Shown here piece after piece: positions 7,998-17,003 of a stretch of DNA of 64,000 bases. The notes below the pieces were generated by a model. It had not been told where the DNA came from, searched no databases, and saw only the letters and a program-made list of their open reading frames with translations. The stretch spans positions 1 to 64,000 of the forward strand of contig NZ_VITH01000018.1 of NCBI RefSeq assembly GCF_007827815.1. The letters are read 5' to 3'. The stretch's first letter is position 1, and every line of letters starts with the position of its first letter. Source of the stretch: Azospirillum brasilense (GTDB taxonomy: Bacteria > Pseudomonadota > Alphaproteobacteria > Azospirillales > Azospirillaceae). The position numbers and the translations under genes are program-made.

Positions 7998-9125
7998 TCA
8001 GCCGGAGCGCGCCCGGCGCGGCCCGATCGACGCCGCGGGCGCCGATTCGGACAGCCAGCCGCGGGCGTTGCGGCGGTAGATCTCGACGATGCGCTCCCGG
8101 TAGACGGCGATGTCGAACTGCCGTTCGAAGCGGCGGCGGGCGCCCTGGCCCAGCCGGCGGCGCAGCTCCGCGTCGTCGATCACGCGGGCCAGCGCCTCGG
8201 CCAGGGCCGCCCGGTCGCCCGGCGGCACCAGCAGGCCGGTCTCGTCGTCGGCGATGGCGTCGCCCACGCTGCCGACCGGGGTGGCGACGATGGTCAGGCC
8301 GTTGGCCATGGCCTCCAGCACCGACATCGGCAGCCCCTCGAACATCGAGGGCTGGACCAGCACATGGGCCTGCACCAGCTCCTTGCGGCAGCCGGTCTGG
8401 TCGAGCCAGCCGGTGAAGCGCACGCGCTCCTCAAGCCCGAGCGCCTTGGCCTGGGCGCGGTAGGTCTCCAGGTCGCCGTCGCCGGCGATGGTCAGCTGCC
8501 AGGAGCGGCTGCGGCAGGCCTCCGACGCCAGGGCGTCGAGCAGCACGTCGATGCCCTTCAGCTTGATCAGGCGGCCGAGGAACAGCAGGCGCACCGGCCC
8601 GTCCTCCGCGCGCTCCGGGATGGTTTCCGGCCCCGGCACGGCGTTGTGCAGCAGGGTCGTGCGGCGCACCGCCGGGAAGGTGGTGACCACCCAGTTGCGC
8701 CAGTATTCGCCCAGCACCACCACCTCGCTGGTCATCTCCATCATGTGGCGGATGGCCCAGCGGGACAGCGGCTTGGCGTCCTCGTAATGCTTCGGGAAAC
8801 GCCCGCCGTGCAGATGCAGGACGACCGGCACCCGGAACAGCGAAGCCATGGCGACAATCAGCCCCTTGCGCAGGACGCTGCCATACTCCGCCATGTGGAT
8901 GTGCACGAGCTGGGCCTTGCCGGTCGCGAAGCAGCCGAACAGGCGCAGCAGCGCGGCGGCGAAGTAGAAAGGCATCAGGTGGAATTTCGCGTCCGGCCCG
9001 TAGCTGTCGATCACCTCGAACTTCACGTCGGGACGGTTTTCCCGCAGGTCTGTCGTGAAGTTGTCGACGATTCGCCCCATGCCGCCCTTTTCGAGCGTGC
9101 CGCCGGGTGAAACGATGTAGATCAT
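7998..9125 (-). CDS. Glycosyltransferase, family 4
   Basis: A 375-residue GT-B fold retaining glycosyltransferase. The C-terminal donor domain begins with LLFLGRLIKLKGIDVLL (~190) and carries the E-x7-E motif in FEGLPMSVLEA (~273), followed by ATPVGSVGDAI. The N-terminal acceptor domain has VVLHLHGGRF and VVLGEYWRNWVV. It shares these odd acceptor-side motifs with the next gene (9206-10414), which suggests an ancient tandem duplication. It should transfer a sugar from a nucleotide donor to the growing lipid-linked repeat unit in the cytoplasm. Sugar specificity is unknown. Confidence 0.9.
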   Translation of the reverse strand: MIYIVSPGGTLEKGGMGRIVDNFTTDLRENRPDVKFEVIDSYGPDAKFHLMPFYFAAALLRLFGCFATGKAQLVHIHMAEYGSVLRKGLIVAMASLFRVPVVLHLHGGRFPKHYEDAKPLSRWAIRHMMEMTSEVVVLGEYWRNWVVTTFPAVRRTTLLHNAVPGPETIPERAEDGPVRLLFLGRLIKLKGIDVLLDALASEACRSRSWQLTIAGDGDLETYRAQAKALGLEERVRFTGWLDQTGCRKELVQAHVLVQPSMFEGLPMSVLEAMANGLTIVATPVGSVGDAIADDETGLLVPPGDRAALAEALARVIDDAELRRRLGQGARRRFERQFDIAVYRERIVEIYRRNARGWLSESAPAASIGPRRARSG

Positions 9126-9205
9126 ATCCGCTCCTGACTGTCGCGCTCCCCTCGCGAAGCTTCAGGGAGGAAGGAATTAAAGGACCCCGCGGAGAAAATG
9201 GGTTC

Positions 9206-10414
9206 TTACTGTCGGCCCGCGCGGGTCAGCGATGGCTTGGCCGCCGCGGCGTCGGGCAGCGCTCCCAATGAGGGGCGCCGGACGGCGTCGGGGCGGTTCA
9301 GCTCCGCATAGATGTCCTGAAGGCTGCGGCCATAGGACTCGATGACGAATTTCTCCAGGAACAGCCGGCGCCCCTGCGCCGACAGGCGCGCGTAGAGCGC
9401 CGGCTGGGCGGCGAGGTCGCGGACGGCGTGGGCCAGCGCCTCCGGGTCGTTGACCGGGACGATGCGCGCCGTCTCCCCGTCGGTCAGCACCTCCGGGATC
9501 GAGCCGACCGGGGTGGTGACCACCGGCATGCCGGTGGACAGCGCCTCCAGGATCACCATGGGCAACCCCTCATGGGTCGAGGGCAGAAGCAGCATGTCGT
9601 GGTTGCGCAAATGGGCGTGCGCCTGCTCGCGGGAGATCCAGCCCTCGAAGCGGCATTCGCCGTCCACGCCCAGCTCCGCCGCCATGCGGCGGTAGCCCTC
9701 GACGTCGCCGCCGCCGCCGATGGTCACGCGGAAGCGGAAGCCCCGGTCCTTCATCAGCCGGCAGGAGCGCAGCAGCGTGCCGATGCCCTTGCGCTCCGAC
9801 AGGTTGGCGAGCACGAGGAGCGACACGATCGCCCCCTCCGGCGGGGCCGCGCGGACCGGCAGGTCGGCGCCGATGTCCGGCACGGCGTTGTAGAGCACGC
9901 GCACCTTGTGCGGGTCCGTCCCGACCGATTGCACCAGGAAGTTCCGCCAGCTCTCGCCGAGCACCAGGGCGATGCCGCAGCGGTCGAACAGCCAGCGGCT
10001 GATCGCGCGGGACACCGGCCCCTTGTCGAAATACTCCATGAAGGACGCGCCGTGCAGATGCACGACCGTGGGGCATGAGAACAGACCGGCGAAGAGCTGG
10101 ACCACCGCCTTGCGCCAGACGCTGGCGTTCTCCGACACGTTGATGTGCACGACCGTCGGGCGGCGGCGCAGCATCAGGGCGCCCAGCCGCGCGAGCGTGC
10201 CGGCCAGATAGACCGGCGACAGCAGGGCGCTGCCGGTGCCGCGGGTGTCGAGCACCACGGTGTCCGGGGCGGCCGAGCTGTTCTGGAAGGCGTCGACGAT
10301 GTAGCCCGTCATCCGCCCAATCCCCCCGCCGCCGTCCAGCGCGCCGGGGGTGGCGAAGACAATGCAGGCGCGGGCCGCCTTCTTGCGCCGGAAACCCATG
10401 TCCATCAAACCCAT
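9206..10414 (-). CDS. Glycosyltransferase, family 4 (paralogue of neighbour)
   Basis: A 402-residue GT4-type transferase. It has a glycine-rich N-terminal loop (GGGGIGRMTGY), the acceptor-side VVHLHGASF and VLGESWRNFLV that echo the neighbour at 7998, a donor domain starting SLLVLANLSERKGIGTLL, and the E-x7-E motif in HEGLPMVILEAL. The start at 10414 leaves only seven bases to the GT2 stop, so the two are probably co-transcribed; a shorter start at the fifth codon is possible. It presumably adds one sugar of the repeat unit. Confidence 0.9.
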   Translation of the reverse strand: MGLMDMGFRRKKAARACIVFATPGALDGGGGIGRMTGYIVDAFQNSSAAPDTVVLDTRGTGSALLSPVYLAGTLARLGALMLRRRPTVVHINVSENASVWRKAVVQLFAGLFSCPTVVHLHGASFMEYFDKGPVSRAISRWLFDRCGIALVLGESWRNFLVQSVGTDPHKVRVLYNAVPDIGADLPVRAAPPEGAIVSLLVLANLSERKGIGTLLRSCRLMKDRGFRFRVTIGGGGDVEGYRRMAAELGVDGECRFEGWISREQAHAHLRNHDMLLLPSTHEGLPMVILEALSTGMPVVTTPVGSIPEVLTDGETARIVPVNDPEALAHAVRDLAAQPALYARLSAQGRRLFLEKFVIESYGRSLQDIYAELNRPDAVRRPSLGALPDAAAAKPSLTRAGRQ

Positions 10415-10421
10415 TCTGCCC

Positions 10422-11354
10422 TCACGCCGCGCCGGGAGCCGAGAAGATGGCCTGACGCAGCCGGCGCCGCAGCCCGACCGGCATCAGCGAATGCATCAGG
10501 AAGGTGGTCAGCGCCATCGGGGTCGGCGCGCCGTCGCGCAGCGCCGATTTCAGGATGCGCTTGCGCACCGCCGGGGTCCGCGCCGCCTGCTCCCCGCCGG
10601 TCGCCTGGAGCAGCAGGCTGGCGTAGGCGCGCGGCGACAGCCGGGGCCGCACCGACTCCGCCCAGTTCAGGGCCATGTCGATGTTGTGGCAGGTGGACAG
10701 GGTGATGCGGTCGGATTCCGTATAATGGATCGCCAGCACCTCGGGCACCGTCACCAGGGCGCAGCTTTCGATCTGCCCGCAGGAGATCAGCCACTCCCAG
10801 TCGTCGAAGGCCGACTTCGGGATCGGCTGGCGCTGGAGCAGCGCCTTCGGGGCGAGCAGGGTGGTGGTGGGGGCGAAGGTCTCGCCCTTGAACAGCCCGT
10901 GGCGGACGAACAGGTAGTCGCCGATCCGGTCCCGCGGGGTGCACAGGCGCCGCGGCCATTCGAAGTCGCCGCGGGCGGTGACCACCTTGCAGCGGCAGCT
11001 CATGATCGGGTAGCGCACGCCGGGCGGGCGGGCGGCCATCTGCAGGGCGATCTTGCCCGGCATCCATTCGTCGTCGTCGTCGAGGAAGGCGATCCAGGCG
11101 CCTTCCGCGCGTTCCACGCCCAGATTGCGGGCACCGGCGGCGCCGCGGTTCTGTTCCAGCGCGATCACGGTCAGGCGCGGATCGCCGAACGCCCTCAGAC
11201 GCTCCTCGGTGGCGGGGTCGGGGCCGTCGATGACGACGACGACTTCGAGCGGGGCGTAGGTCTGGGCCAGGGCGCTCTCCACGGCCCGCGCGACCATGTC
11301 CGGCCGGTTGCGGGTGGGGATGACGACGGTGACCATCTCTTGCGGGGGCGTCAT
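10422..11354 (-). CDS. Glycosyltransferase, family 2
   Basis: A 310-residue GT-A inverting transferase. The N-terminus VTVVIPTRNRPDMVARAVES is the classic nucleotide-binding start, and the metal-binding acidic cluster AFLDDDDEWMPGKI lies near residue 90. The C-terminal ~100 residues are basic and may contact the membrane. It lies between the polymerase gene (63 bp upstream) and a GT4 gene (7 bp downstream), so it is part of one transcription unit that builds the polysaccharide repeat. Confidence 0.9.
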   Translation of the reverse strand: MTPPQEMVTVVIPTRNRPDMVARAVESALAQTYAPLEVVVVIDGPDPATEERLRAFGDPRLTVIALEQNRGAAGARNLGVERAEGAWIAFLDDDDEWMPGKIALQMAARPPGVRYPIMSCRCKVVTARGDFEWPRRLCTPRDRIGDYLFVRHGLFKGETFAPTTTLLAPKALLQRQPIPKSAFDDWEWLISCGQIESCALVTVPEVLAIHYTESDRITLSTCHNIDMALNWAESVRPRLSPRAYASLLLQATGGEQAARTPAVRKRILKSALRDGAPTPMALTTFLMHSLMPVGLRRRLRQAIFSAPGAA

Positions 11355-11417
11355 GACACTACCTTCTGTCGCGACGGAGATTTCGGGGGATGGAACATGC
11401 GGGGGCCTCCGTATCCG

Positions 11418-12755
11418 TCAGCCGGGCCGGGCCGGACCGCTCCAGCCGGCGGCCGACGGCCCGCCGTAGGAGGTTCCGTAGGGGGAGGAGCTGGCGAAGC
11501 CGGCGTGGGCGGCCTGCTGCTGGTCGTGCATCCGGGCCTGCATCTTCGCCCAGCGACGGCGCTGCACGAGACGGGTCACCGCGATCACCAGCACGATCCA
11601 GTTCAGGGAATGGCGTTCCAGGAACACGCTCTCCGACACCGAGATCAGCAGCAGCGCGCAGCCGACGGTGAAGATCCAGGCGGGCTCGGCGCGGTTCTCG
11701 CTGTAGCGGATGGCGCCGAAGCCCTGGATCAGCAGGCGGCCCATCAGCATCGCCGTCAGGATCACGCCGGGCAGGCCGAGGTCGAGCCACGCCTCCATCC
11801 ACCCGTTGTGGGCGGAGTTGATGCCCCAGCCCTGGGTGAAGGTGCTGCCCGGACCGTAGGCTCCGTACCAGTAGGCGCCGTAGCCCCAGCCGAGCAGGAA
11901 GCGGTCCTGGATCGACATCAGCGTGTGTTCCCACAGCACCGTGCGTCCGGTCAGCGTCGGGTCGCGGCCCAGCATGTAGAGGATGTCGTGCCAGAAAGTC
12001 GTGCCGCTGGTGATGCCGACCACCGCGACCAGCAGGACGAAGGCCATGGCCGGGGCGAAGCTGCGGATGCCGCCGCGCACGAAGCCGCTGGCCAGCAGCA
12101 GGCCGGCGACCAGGATCGAGGTCACCAGGCCGGTGCCCGACCGGCTCATCACGATCAGCAGCAGGGCCATCAGCAGCAGCGGCCGGACCACCCAGCGCTT
12201 GCCCTCGCGCGTCCAATCGAGCCAGAGCAGGCAGAGCACCAGCCAGACCATCATGCGGCCGGTCACGTTCTTCTGCCAGAAGATGCCCTTCCAGGCGCCG
12301 ACATGCTGCTCGTGGTCGAGCCCGACCGCCGGCATGGCGAAGACCGAGGCGTAGGACAGCACCATCAGGATCGACAGGCCGGTCGCCAGCATCCGGATGA
12401 TTTCCGGGAAGGTGTAGCGCAGCGCCAGATAGACGGCGAAGGCGGTGGTGAACAGGAAGGCCACCGCGCGGCGCAGCGTCACGTCCGGGTAGATCGACCA
12501 CAGGGCCGACAGGAAGGCCAGCGCCACGATCAGCGACACCGCCGGGCTTCCCGTCGGGATGCGGAAGGCCAGGCTGGGCCGCAGCGCGATCAGGCCCAGG
12601 ATCATGACGTAGACGGCCATGAAGTAGATCACCGCGCCCGGCGCGTCCGGATCGGTCGTTCCGCCGCCGGTCAGCAGCGCCGGGAGCACCGAGCCGCCGA
12701 ACGAGACGATGCAGAAGACGGTGATGCTCTTTTCCAGAACTTCGAGGACTTTCAT
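11418..12755 (-). CDS. O-antigen ligase/polymerase family membrane protein (Wzy-like)
   Basis: A 445-residue multi-spanning membrane protein with about ten hydrophobic segments and the large periplasmic loop typical of the Wzy_C/O-antigen ligase family. The loop region contains GWGYGAYWYGAYG and the segment NSAHNGWMEAWLDLGLPG, matching the family's H-N-x-W/Y-L-E-x-x-x-x-G pattern. The start at 12755 (MKVLEVLEK) is chosen because the upstream in-frame stretch is not membrane-like and overlaps a structured leader. With a Wzx flippase and a Wzc-like kinase in the locus, it is best read as the polymerase joining repeat units in the periplasm. Ligase activity is the alternative. Confidence 0.85.
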   Translation of the reverse strand: MKVLEVLEKSITVFCIVSFGGSVLPALLTGGGTTDPDAPGAVIYFMAVYVMILGLIALRPSLAFRIPTGSPAVSLIVALAFLSALWSIYPDVTLRRAVAFLFTTAFAVYLALRYTFPEIIRMLATGLSILMVLSYASVFAMPAVGLDHEQHVGAWKGIFWQKNVTGRMMVWLVLCLLWLDWTREGKRWVVRPLLLMALLLIVMSRSGTGLVTSILVAGLLLASGFVRGGIRSFAPAMAFVLLVAVVGITSGTTFWHDILYMLGRDPTLTGRTVLWEHTLMSIQDRFLLGWGYGAYWYGAYGPGSTFTQGWGINSAHNGWMEAWLDLGLPGVILTAMLMGRLLIQGFGAIRYSENRAEPAWIFTVGCALLLISVSESVFLERHSLNWIVLVIAVTRLVQRRRWAKMQARMHDQQQAAHAGFASSSPYGTSYGGPSAAGWSGPARPG

Positions 12756-12837
12756 GGGGCCGCTGTTCCGGTGAAAAGGGCTGCTATGGCAGTGAACGCC
12801 CATGGCGGGCGCACCGCATCGTTTTCTGAAGATGCCA

Positions 12838-12925
12838 ACCCGATGCCCGGACCTGTAGCCGGGCGGAGGCATTAGGCCTAAGGAGGCCGTCCCCATCGGG
12901 GCTACCTCCGGTTGGGCCATCCACC
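12838..12925 (-). promoter_or_regulatory. Highly structured leader upstream of the Wzy-like gene
   Basis: Read on the minus strand, three dyads lie in tandem: GGAGG/CCTCC enclosing CCCCGATGGGG, then TTAGGCCTAA, then GCCCGG/CCGGGC around an eight-base loop. They sit about 80-170 bases upstream of the gene's start codon. This may be a cis-regulatory RNA, an attenuator or simply a repeat remnant. It does not match a riboswitch consensus well enough to name. Confidence 0.4.
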
Positions 12926-12989
12926 CCGATCTTGCGGGTCCCGCAGGGCCTATGACGGCCGGTCCCGGCGGCGTCGGAGCGGAGCCCAG

Positions 12990-13026
12990 AAAAGGGAAAG
13001 CCCCTCTCCCGGTTGGGAAGAGGGGC
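12990..13026 (-). terminator. Intrinsic terminator of the WcaJ-like gene
   Basis: A GC-rich hairpin (GCCCCTCTT.../...AGAGGGGC on the minus strand) about 20 bp after the stop at 13047 is followed by TTTCCCTTTT. It probably separates the transferase gene from the polymerase operon downstream. Confidence 0.75.
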
Positions 13027-13046
13027 CTGGATGGAGCGCTGCGGGG

Positions 13047-14492
13047 TCATGACCCTTCGCCCTTGAGGACGATCACCGCCGTCTTGCACAGGATGTAGAA
13101 GTCGAACAGCAGGCCGCAGTTGCGGACATAGAAGACGTCCATCGCGACGCGTTCCTGGAAGGTGGTGCGGTGGCGCCCCGACACCTGCCAGTAGCCGGTC
13201 AGGCCCGGACGGACGGAGCCGATGACCTCGGCCGAGGCGCCGACCTCCGGCAGTTCCTTGGGCATGTAGGCGCGCGGGCCGATCAGGCTCATGTCGCCCA
13301 TCAGGATGTTCACCAGCTGCGGCAGTTCGTCGAGCGAAGTCTTGCGCAGGAAGCGGCCGATCGGGGTGATCCGCGGATCGTAGGTCAGCTTGTGGTAGGT
13401 CATGTACTCTTCGCGCATCTTCGGATCGTTCTCCAGCAGGCGCTGGAGATGCTCCTCCGCGTTGATGTGCATCGAGCGGAACTTCAGCACGTCGAAGGTC
13501 TTGTCGCCGCCGGCCCAGCGCTTCTGGCGGAACATCACCGGACCGGGGCTGTCCAGACGGATCGCCGCGGCGATGCCGAGCATCAGCGGCGCCACCGCCA
13601 CCAGCAGGAGGCCCGACAGCAGGATGTCGAGCGCGCGGCGGATGCGCAGGTAGCTGGTCGGCGGACGGACCGAGACGCGCAGGGCCAGCGAACCGTGCAG
13701 GTTGTGGTAGGTGGCGTCGACGGCGCTGACGTTGCCCTCGCCCAGCAGGCAATAGACCTGCTTGAAGGGCAGCCGGCCGACCAGAGTCGTCAGGTCCGCG
13801 CCATGGCGCCCGATGTCGGCGACGATGGCCGCCTGGGCCTGCTGGGCGTAGGCCGGGGACTTGGCGAGCAGGTCGGTCGAGCCGACCACCGGCAGGTTGG
13901 CGACGCGGGTCTGCCACAGCGTGTCGTCGTCGTCGAAGAAGCAGACCGGACGCATCCCCAGCCAGGGCAGGCGCTGCAGCTTCTCCGCGATGGCGGCACC
14001 CTGCGGGCCGGCGCCGACGATCACCACCGGGGTGCGCCAGTTCAGCGCGCTGGCCATCAGCCCGTGCACCAGCAGCAGGTCGGCGGCGTAGGTGATCGCG
14101 AAGCCGATCAGGGCGACCGACAGCGCCTCGACGAAGAAGGAGCGGAAGCCGTCCATGACGATGAAGGGCACGGCCAGCACGGCGACCGACAGCAGGGCCG
14201 CCTGGAACGTGCGGCGGGTGCGCTCCAGGTAATCGAAGCGGCCCAGCGAATAAATTCCGAAAACCGATTTCACCAGCGGCACCAGCATGAGGCCGGTGAC
14301 CAGGGCGCGCTGCGACAGGTCCGCTTCCGGAGTCAGGGTGTCGCTTCCGAACAGCTGGATGAGCGTCCAGCCGAGCAGGGCGAGCATGAAGCCGTCGGAC
14401 AGAGCCAACAGCAGCCCGGGTCCCACCGTCGGCATGGCCGTCTTCTTCACCGGGGCCAGATTGATGACCGCTTCTGGGTCGAGTTTGCTCAT
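13047..14492 (-). CDS. Undecaprenyl-phosphate sugar phosphotransferase (WcaJ/ExoY type)
   Basis: A 481-residue polyprenyl-phosphate hexose-1-phosphate transferase. About four to five N-terminal membrane segments (residues 25-150) are followed by a CoA-binding-like Rossmann region (VVIVGAGPQGAAIAEKL) and the C-terminal bacterial sugar transferase domain. That domain shows VMFRQKRWAG, FKFRSM-like VLKFRSM, KTSLDELPQLVNILMGDMSL and PGLTGYWQVSGR. It starts repeat-unit assembly by placing a sugar phosphate on undecaprenyl phosphate at the inner membrane. The start at 14492 has GGGA at ribosome-binding distance; an in-frame ATG at 14504 would add four residues. A long upstream region shared with the divergent flippase gene probably holds the promoter. 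Confidence 0.9.
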   Translation of the reverse strand: MSKLDPEAVINLAPVKKTAMPTVGPGLLLALSDGFMLALLGWTLIQLFGSDTLTPEADLSQRALVTGLMLVPLVKSVFGIYSLGRFDYLERTRRTFQAALLSVAVLAVPFIVMDGFRSFFVEALSVALIGFAITYAADLLLVHGLMASALNWRTPVVIVGAGPQGAAIAEKLQRLPWLGMRPVCFFDDDDTLWQTRVANLPVVGSTDLLAKSPAYAQQAQAAIVADIGRHGADLTTLVGRLPFKQVYCLLGEGNVSAVDATYHNLHGSLALRVSVRPPTSYLRIRRALDILLSGLLLVAVAPLMLGIAAAIRLDSPGPVMFRQKRWAGGDKTFDVLKFRSMHINAEEHLQRLLENDPKMREEYMTYHKLTYDPRITPIGRFLRKTSLDELPQLVNILMGDMSLIGPRAYMPKELPEVGASAEVIGSVRPGLTGYWQVSGRHRTTFQERVAMDVFYVRNCGLLFDFYILCKTAVIVLKGEGS

Positions 14493-15352
14493 CGCAGGTC
14501 CCATTTATGTGTGAAACGGAATGTCATCCGCCTCGCGCCTGACCTAACGCGCCGCAGCGTAAGACGGTCTCTCATCAGCTTTTTCTTTGAGTCTTTCTGT
14601 GTTTCGAAAGACACACAAATATCAGCGCGTGCCTTGGCTCTGTGCAGACAGATCAGGAGGTTGCGCTGTTCTCCACGAATTAGGATAAAGGCCGCCGTCA
14701 ATCAACAAATCACAAGAGGCTTCCCCCGCCAGCGGCGATACCCCTTACATCCAGAGTGGATTCCCTTGGATGAGTGTGAAGAGATTAAGGAAAGTGGGTG
14801 ACTTCGTCCGGATCATCCGGATCGGTGGCGGCGCTGCCACCGCCGCTCCCCGGCTACTCCTTTCCTCCCCGCAAATTGGGGGTATTCGAGGGATGTTCCC
14901 GCTCCCCTATGGTCGGGTGCGCCACCGGGCGGCGGTGCGTTTCCCTCAGGTTGGCCTGCCCGTCCCGCCGAGGTGGAGGCACGGACGTATCCCATAAGAC
15001 TCCGTTGGGCGATTCCGGATGAGGGGGTGTCTCCAACGCCCCGTTGATCGCGGTGGAGTGCCCTCGCAGGCTGGGCCGGTTGTCTGCCTGACTGGTGAAC
15101 CGTGTTGCCCCCTCCCTGACCCTCCCCCGCTTTCGCAGGGAAGGGGACCGCCACCGCTCCGCGATCATCTCCCTCCCCTGCGAAAGCGGGGGAGAGCCGG
15201 GGTGGGGGGACGGGTTGCCATCGGGATACGTCCGAAGAGGACGACGACGGCACCAACGCGAAATTGAAACGTCCCGGTCCGGTTCCAATCATCGGAATTG
15301 CGTTCGCGGGTGCGGCAGCGCCGCCCCACCGGAGTTCTAGGCGGAGTTCCTG
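14493..15352. other. 860-bp divergent intergenic region
   Basis: This gap lies between the divergently transcribed transferase and flippase genes. The first ~250 bases are AT-richer than the rest, with TTTTTCTTTGAG and CACACAAATATCAG, and are the likely promoter zone. Positions 14870-15100 hold low-complexity GC-rich sequence with no supported gene. Positions 15108-15210 are a palindromic repeat. Confidence 0.5.
15108..15210. repeat. Palindromic element with CCCCCGCTTTCGCAGGG arms
   Basis: A ~100-bp inverted repeat has CCCCCGCTTTCGCAGGG (15124-15140) matched by CCCTGCGAAAGCGGGGG near 15176-15192, and flanking CCTCCCTGACCCTC / GGGGTGGGGGG sequence in inverse order. It resembles the CCCTCTCC family in layout but uses a different core. 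It is non-coding. Confidence 0.65.
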
Positions 15353-16834
15353 ATGGCGTCCGAAGCAGCGACGATCTTGAAACACGGTTGGCTGTTCATG
15401 CTGGCCAACGTGGTGAACCGGGCTGCCGGGCTTTTGCTCTTGCCGCTCTACACACGGCTTCTCAGCCCTTCCGAATTCGGCGTCTACGCGCTGGTGGTGG
15501 TGGTCGCCGACCTGCTGGCGGTCATGCTGATGATCGGCATGAACAACGCCTTCACCGCCGTCTATTTCGAGCACGCGGAAGAGGGCGACCGGCGCCGCGT
15601 CGCCAGCACCTGCCTGCTGGCGGTGGTCGGCACGTCGGTGGCGATGGTCGGGCTGGCCTGGCCGCTGGGCATGGCGGGAAGCTGGGCGATGTTCGGCGAT
15701 ACCGGCCACGCCGCGGTGATGGCGATCGCGCTGGCCGGGGTCGCCCTGACCACCCTGTTCGAGCTGGCGCTGGCCTATTACCGGGCGCGCAAGCGCTCGG
15801 GCCTGTGCCTGCTGGTGTCGCTGGCCAAGGTCGTCGCCCTGCTGGCCTTCAACCTGCTGTTCCTATGGGCGCTCGGCCTCGGGGTGGAGGGCATCTTCCT
15901 GGCGAACGGCGCGTCCTTCCTGGCGCTCGGCCTCCTGCTGGTGGTGGCGATCCTGAAGGACACGGGCTTCTCCTTCTCCCTGCCGATCCTGAAGCGGGTG
16001 GCGGCGCTGGGGCTGCCATACGCGCCGCAGTCGCTGCTCGACATCGCCAACAACTTCGTCTCGCGCTGGCTGCTGAACATCCTGCTGTCCACCGCGGCGG
16101 TCGGGCTGTTCGCCTTCGGGATGCGGCTGTCGCAGATCCTCTTCATGTTCCTCACCGCCTCCTTCCTGCAGATCTGGTCGGTCAGCCGGCTGGAGTCCCA
16201 GCACGGCGCGGCGGACCACGGCCAGGCGGACTTCGTCTTCCACCTGTTCGTCGTCCTGCTGACCGGGGCCGGGCTGGGGCTGGCGCTGACCGCGCCGGAG
16301 ATCCTCTGGCTGATCGCGTCGGCCGACTACACGCCGGTGCTGACCAGCATGCCCTTCCTGGTGCTGGCCTATGTGCTGCACGGGGTGCGGATGAATCCGG
16401 AGGTGGCGATCCTGAAGGCCAAGCGCGTCGGCGTGCTGCCCTGGATCTCCGCGGCCAGCCTCGCGGTGGGCTCGGCCCTGGCCCTGGCGCTGGTCTGGCA
16501 GTGGGGCCTGCTCGGCGCCGCTCTGGCCAACCTCGGGCGCGAGGTCTTCCAGATCGTCCTGACCGAGACGGTGCGCCGGCGCATCTGCCGCGACGAGGTC
16601 CCGCTGAACGCCGTGCGCATCGGCTGGATCCTGGTGCCGGCGGCCTTCGCCTACGCGGCGGGCTGGTACCTGTTCGGCACCGCGGTCGACCCGGCCTTCA
16701 CCGCCGAGAAGGTGCTGCTGGTGCTGGTGTTCCTGGCGGCGGCGGTGTTCGGTCCGGGCATGGGATCGACGGGCCGGGCGATGCTGGGCAAGCTGCTGCT
16801 GGGCCGCGTCCGCCGCCTGCAATCGGCGTCCTGA
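15353..16834 (+). CDS. Polysaccharide flippase (Wzx, MOP superfamily)
   Basis: A 493-residue protein with about twelve to fourteen hydrophobic helices. It has the typical N-terminus of Wzx/MviN-like exporters, with NRAAGLLLLPLYTRLLSPSEFGVYAL near residue 20. It should flip the undecaprenyl-linked repeat unit from the cytoplasmic to the periplasmic face for polymerisation. GGAG lies about eight bases before the start. It is the only plus-strand gene within the polysaccharide locus, divergent from the initiating transferase and convergent with the GH5 gene, so it has its own promoter. Confidence 0.9.
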   Translation: MASEAATILKHGWLFMLANVVNRAAGLLLLPLYTRLLSPSEFGVYALVVVVADLLAVMLMIGMNNAFTAVYFEHAEEGDRRRVASTCLLAVVGTSVAMVGLAWPLGMAGSWAMFGDTGHAAVMAIALAGVALTTLFELALAYYRARKRSGLCLLVSLAKVVALLAFNLLFLWALGLGVEGIFLANGASFLALGLLLVVAILKDTGFSFSLPILKRVAALGLPYAPQSLLDIANNFVSRWLLNILLSTAAVGLFAFGMRLSQILFMFLTASFLQIWSVSRLESQHGAADHGQADFVFHLFVVLLTGAGLGLALTAPEILWLIASADYTPVLTSMPFLVLAYVLHGVRMNPEVAILKAKRVGVLPWISAASLAVGSALALALVWQWGLLGAALANLGREVFQIVLTETVRRRICRDEVPLNAVRIGWILVPAAFAYAAGWYLFGTAVDPAFTAEKVLLVLVFLAAAVFGPGMGSTGRAMLGKLLLGRVRRLQSAS

Positions 16835-16838
16835 GATT

Positions 16839-16980
16839 TTCCCTCTCCCGCCTCGGGAGAGGGAAGGGGCCCACGCGTCAGCGTGGGAAGGGTGAGGGTG
16901 CCGCCAAGGATCGGTGCCTGATCCTCGTACGACCCTCACCCGCCCGCTACGCGGGCACCCTCTCCCGGGGCGGGAGAGGG
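16839..16980. repeat. CCCTCTCC palindromic element, copy 2
   Basis: Terminal TTCCCTCTCCCG and CGGGAGAGGG arms in inverse orientation, internal GGGTGAGGGTG and CACCCTCACCC-like segments and a short variable centre give the same design as copy 1. It begins four bases after the flippase stop and ends just before the convergent GH5 stop (17004), so it can serve as a two-way terminator. Confidence 0.75.
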
Positions 16981-17003
16981 GACCTTCACCGCTTCCGCGG
17001 TCG

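Noticed and set aside
12780..12990. Possible c-di-GMP (GEMM) riboswitch
   Set aside because: Fragments of the consensus appear, but the order and core tetraloop arrangement do not match; only a generic structured leader is claimed.
14813..15709. A minus-strand frame containing GYVRASTS, recalling the start of serine recombinases
   Set aside because: No catalytic or DNA-binding continuation exists; it lies in the non-coding gap and overlaps the flippase gene. The match is too short to support a recombinase.
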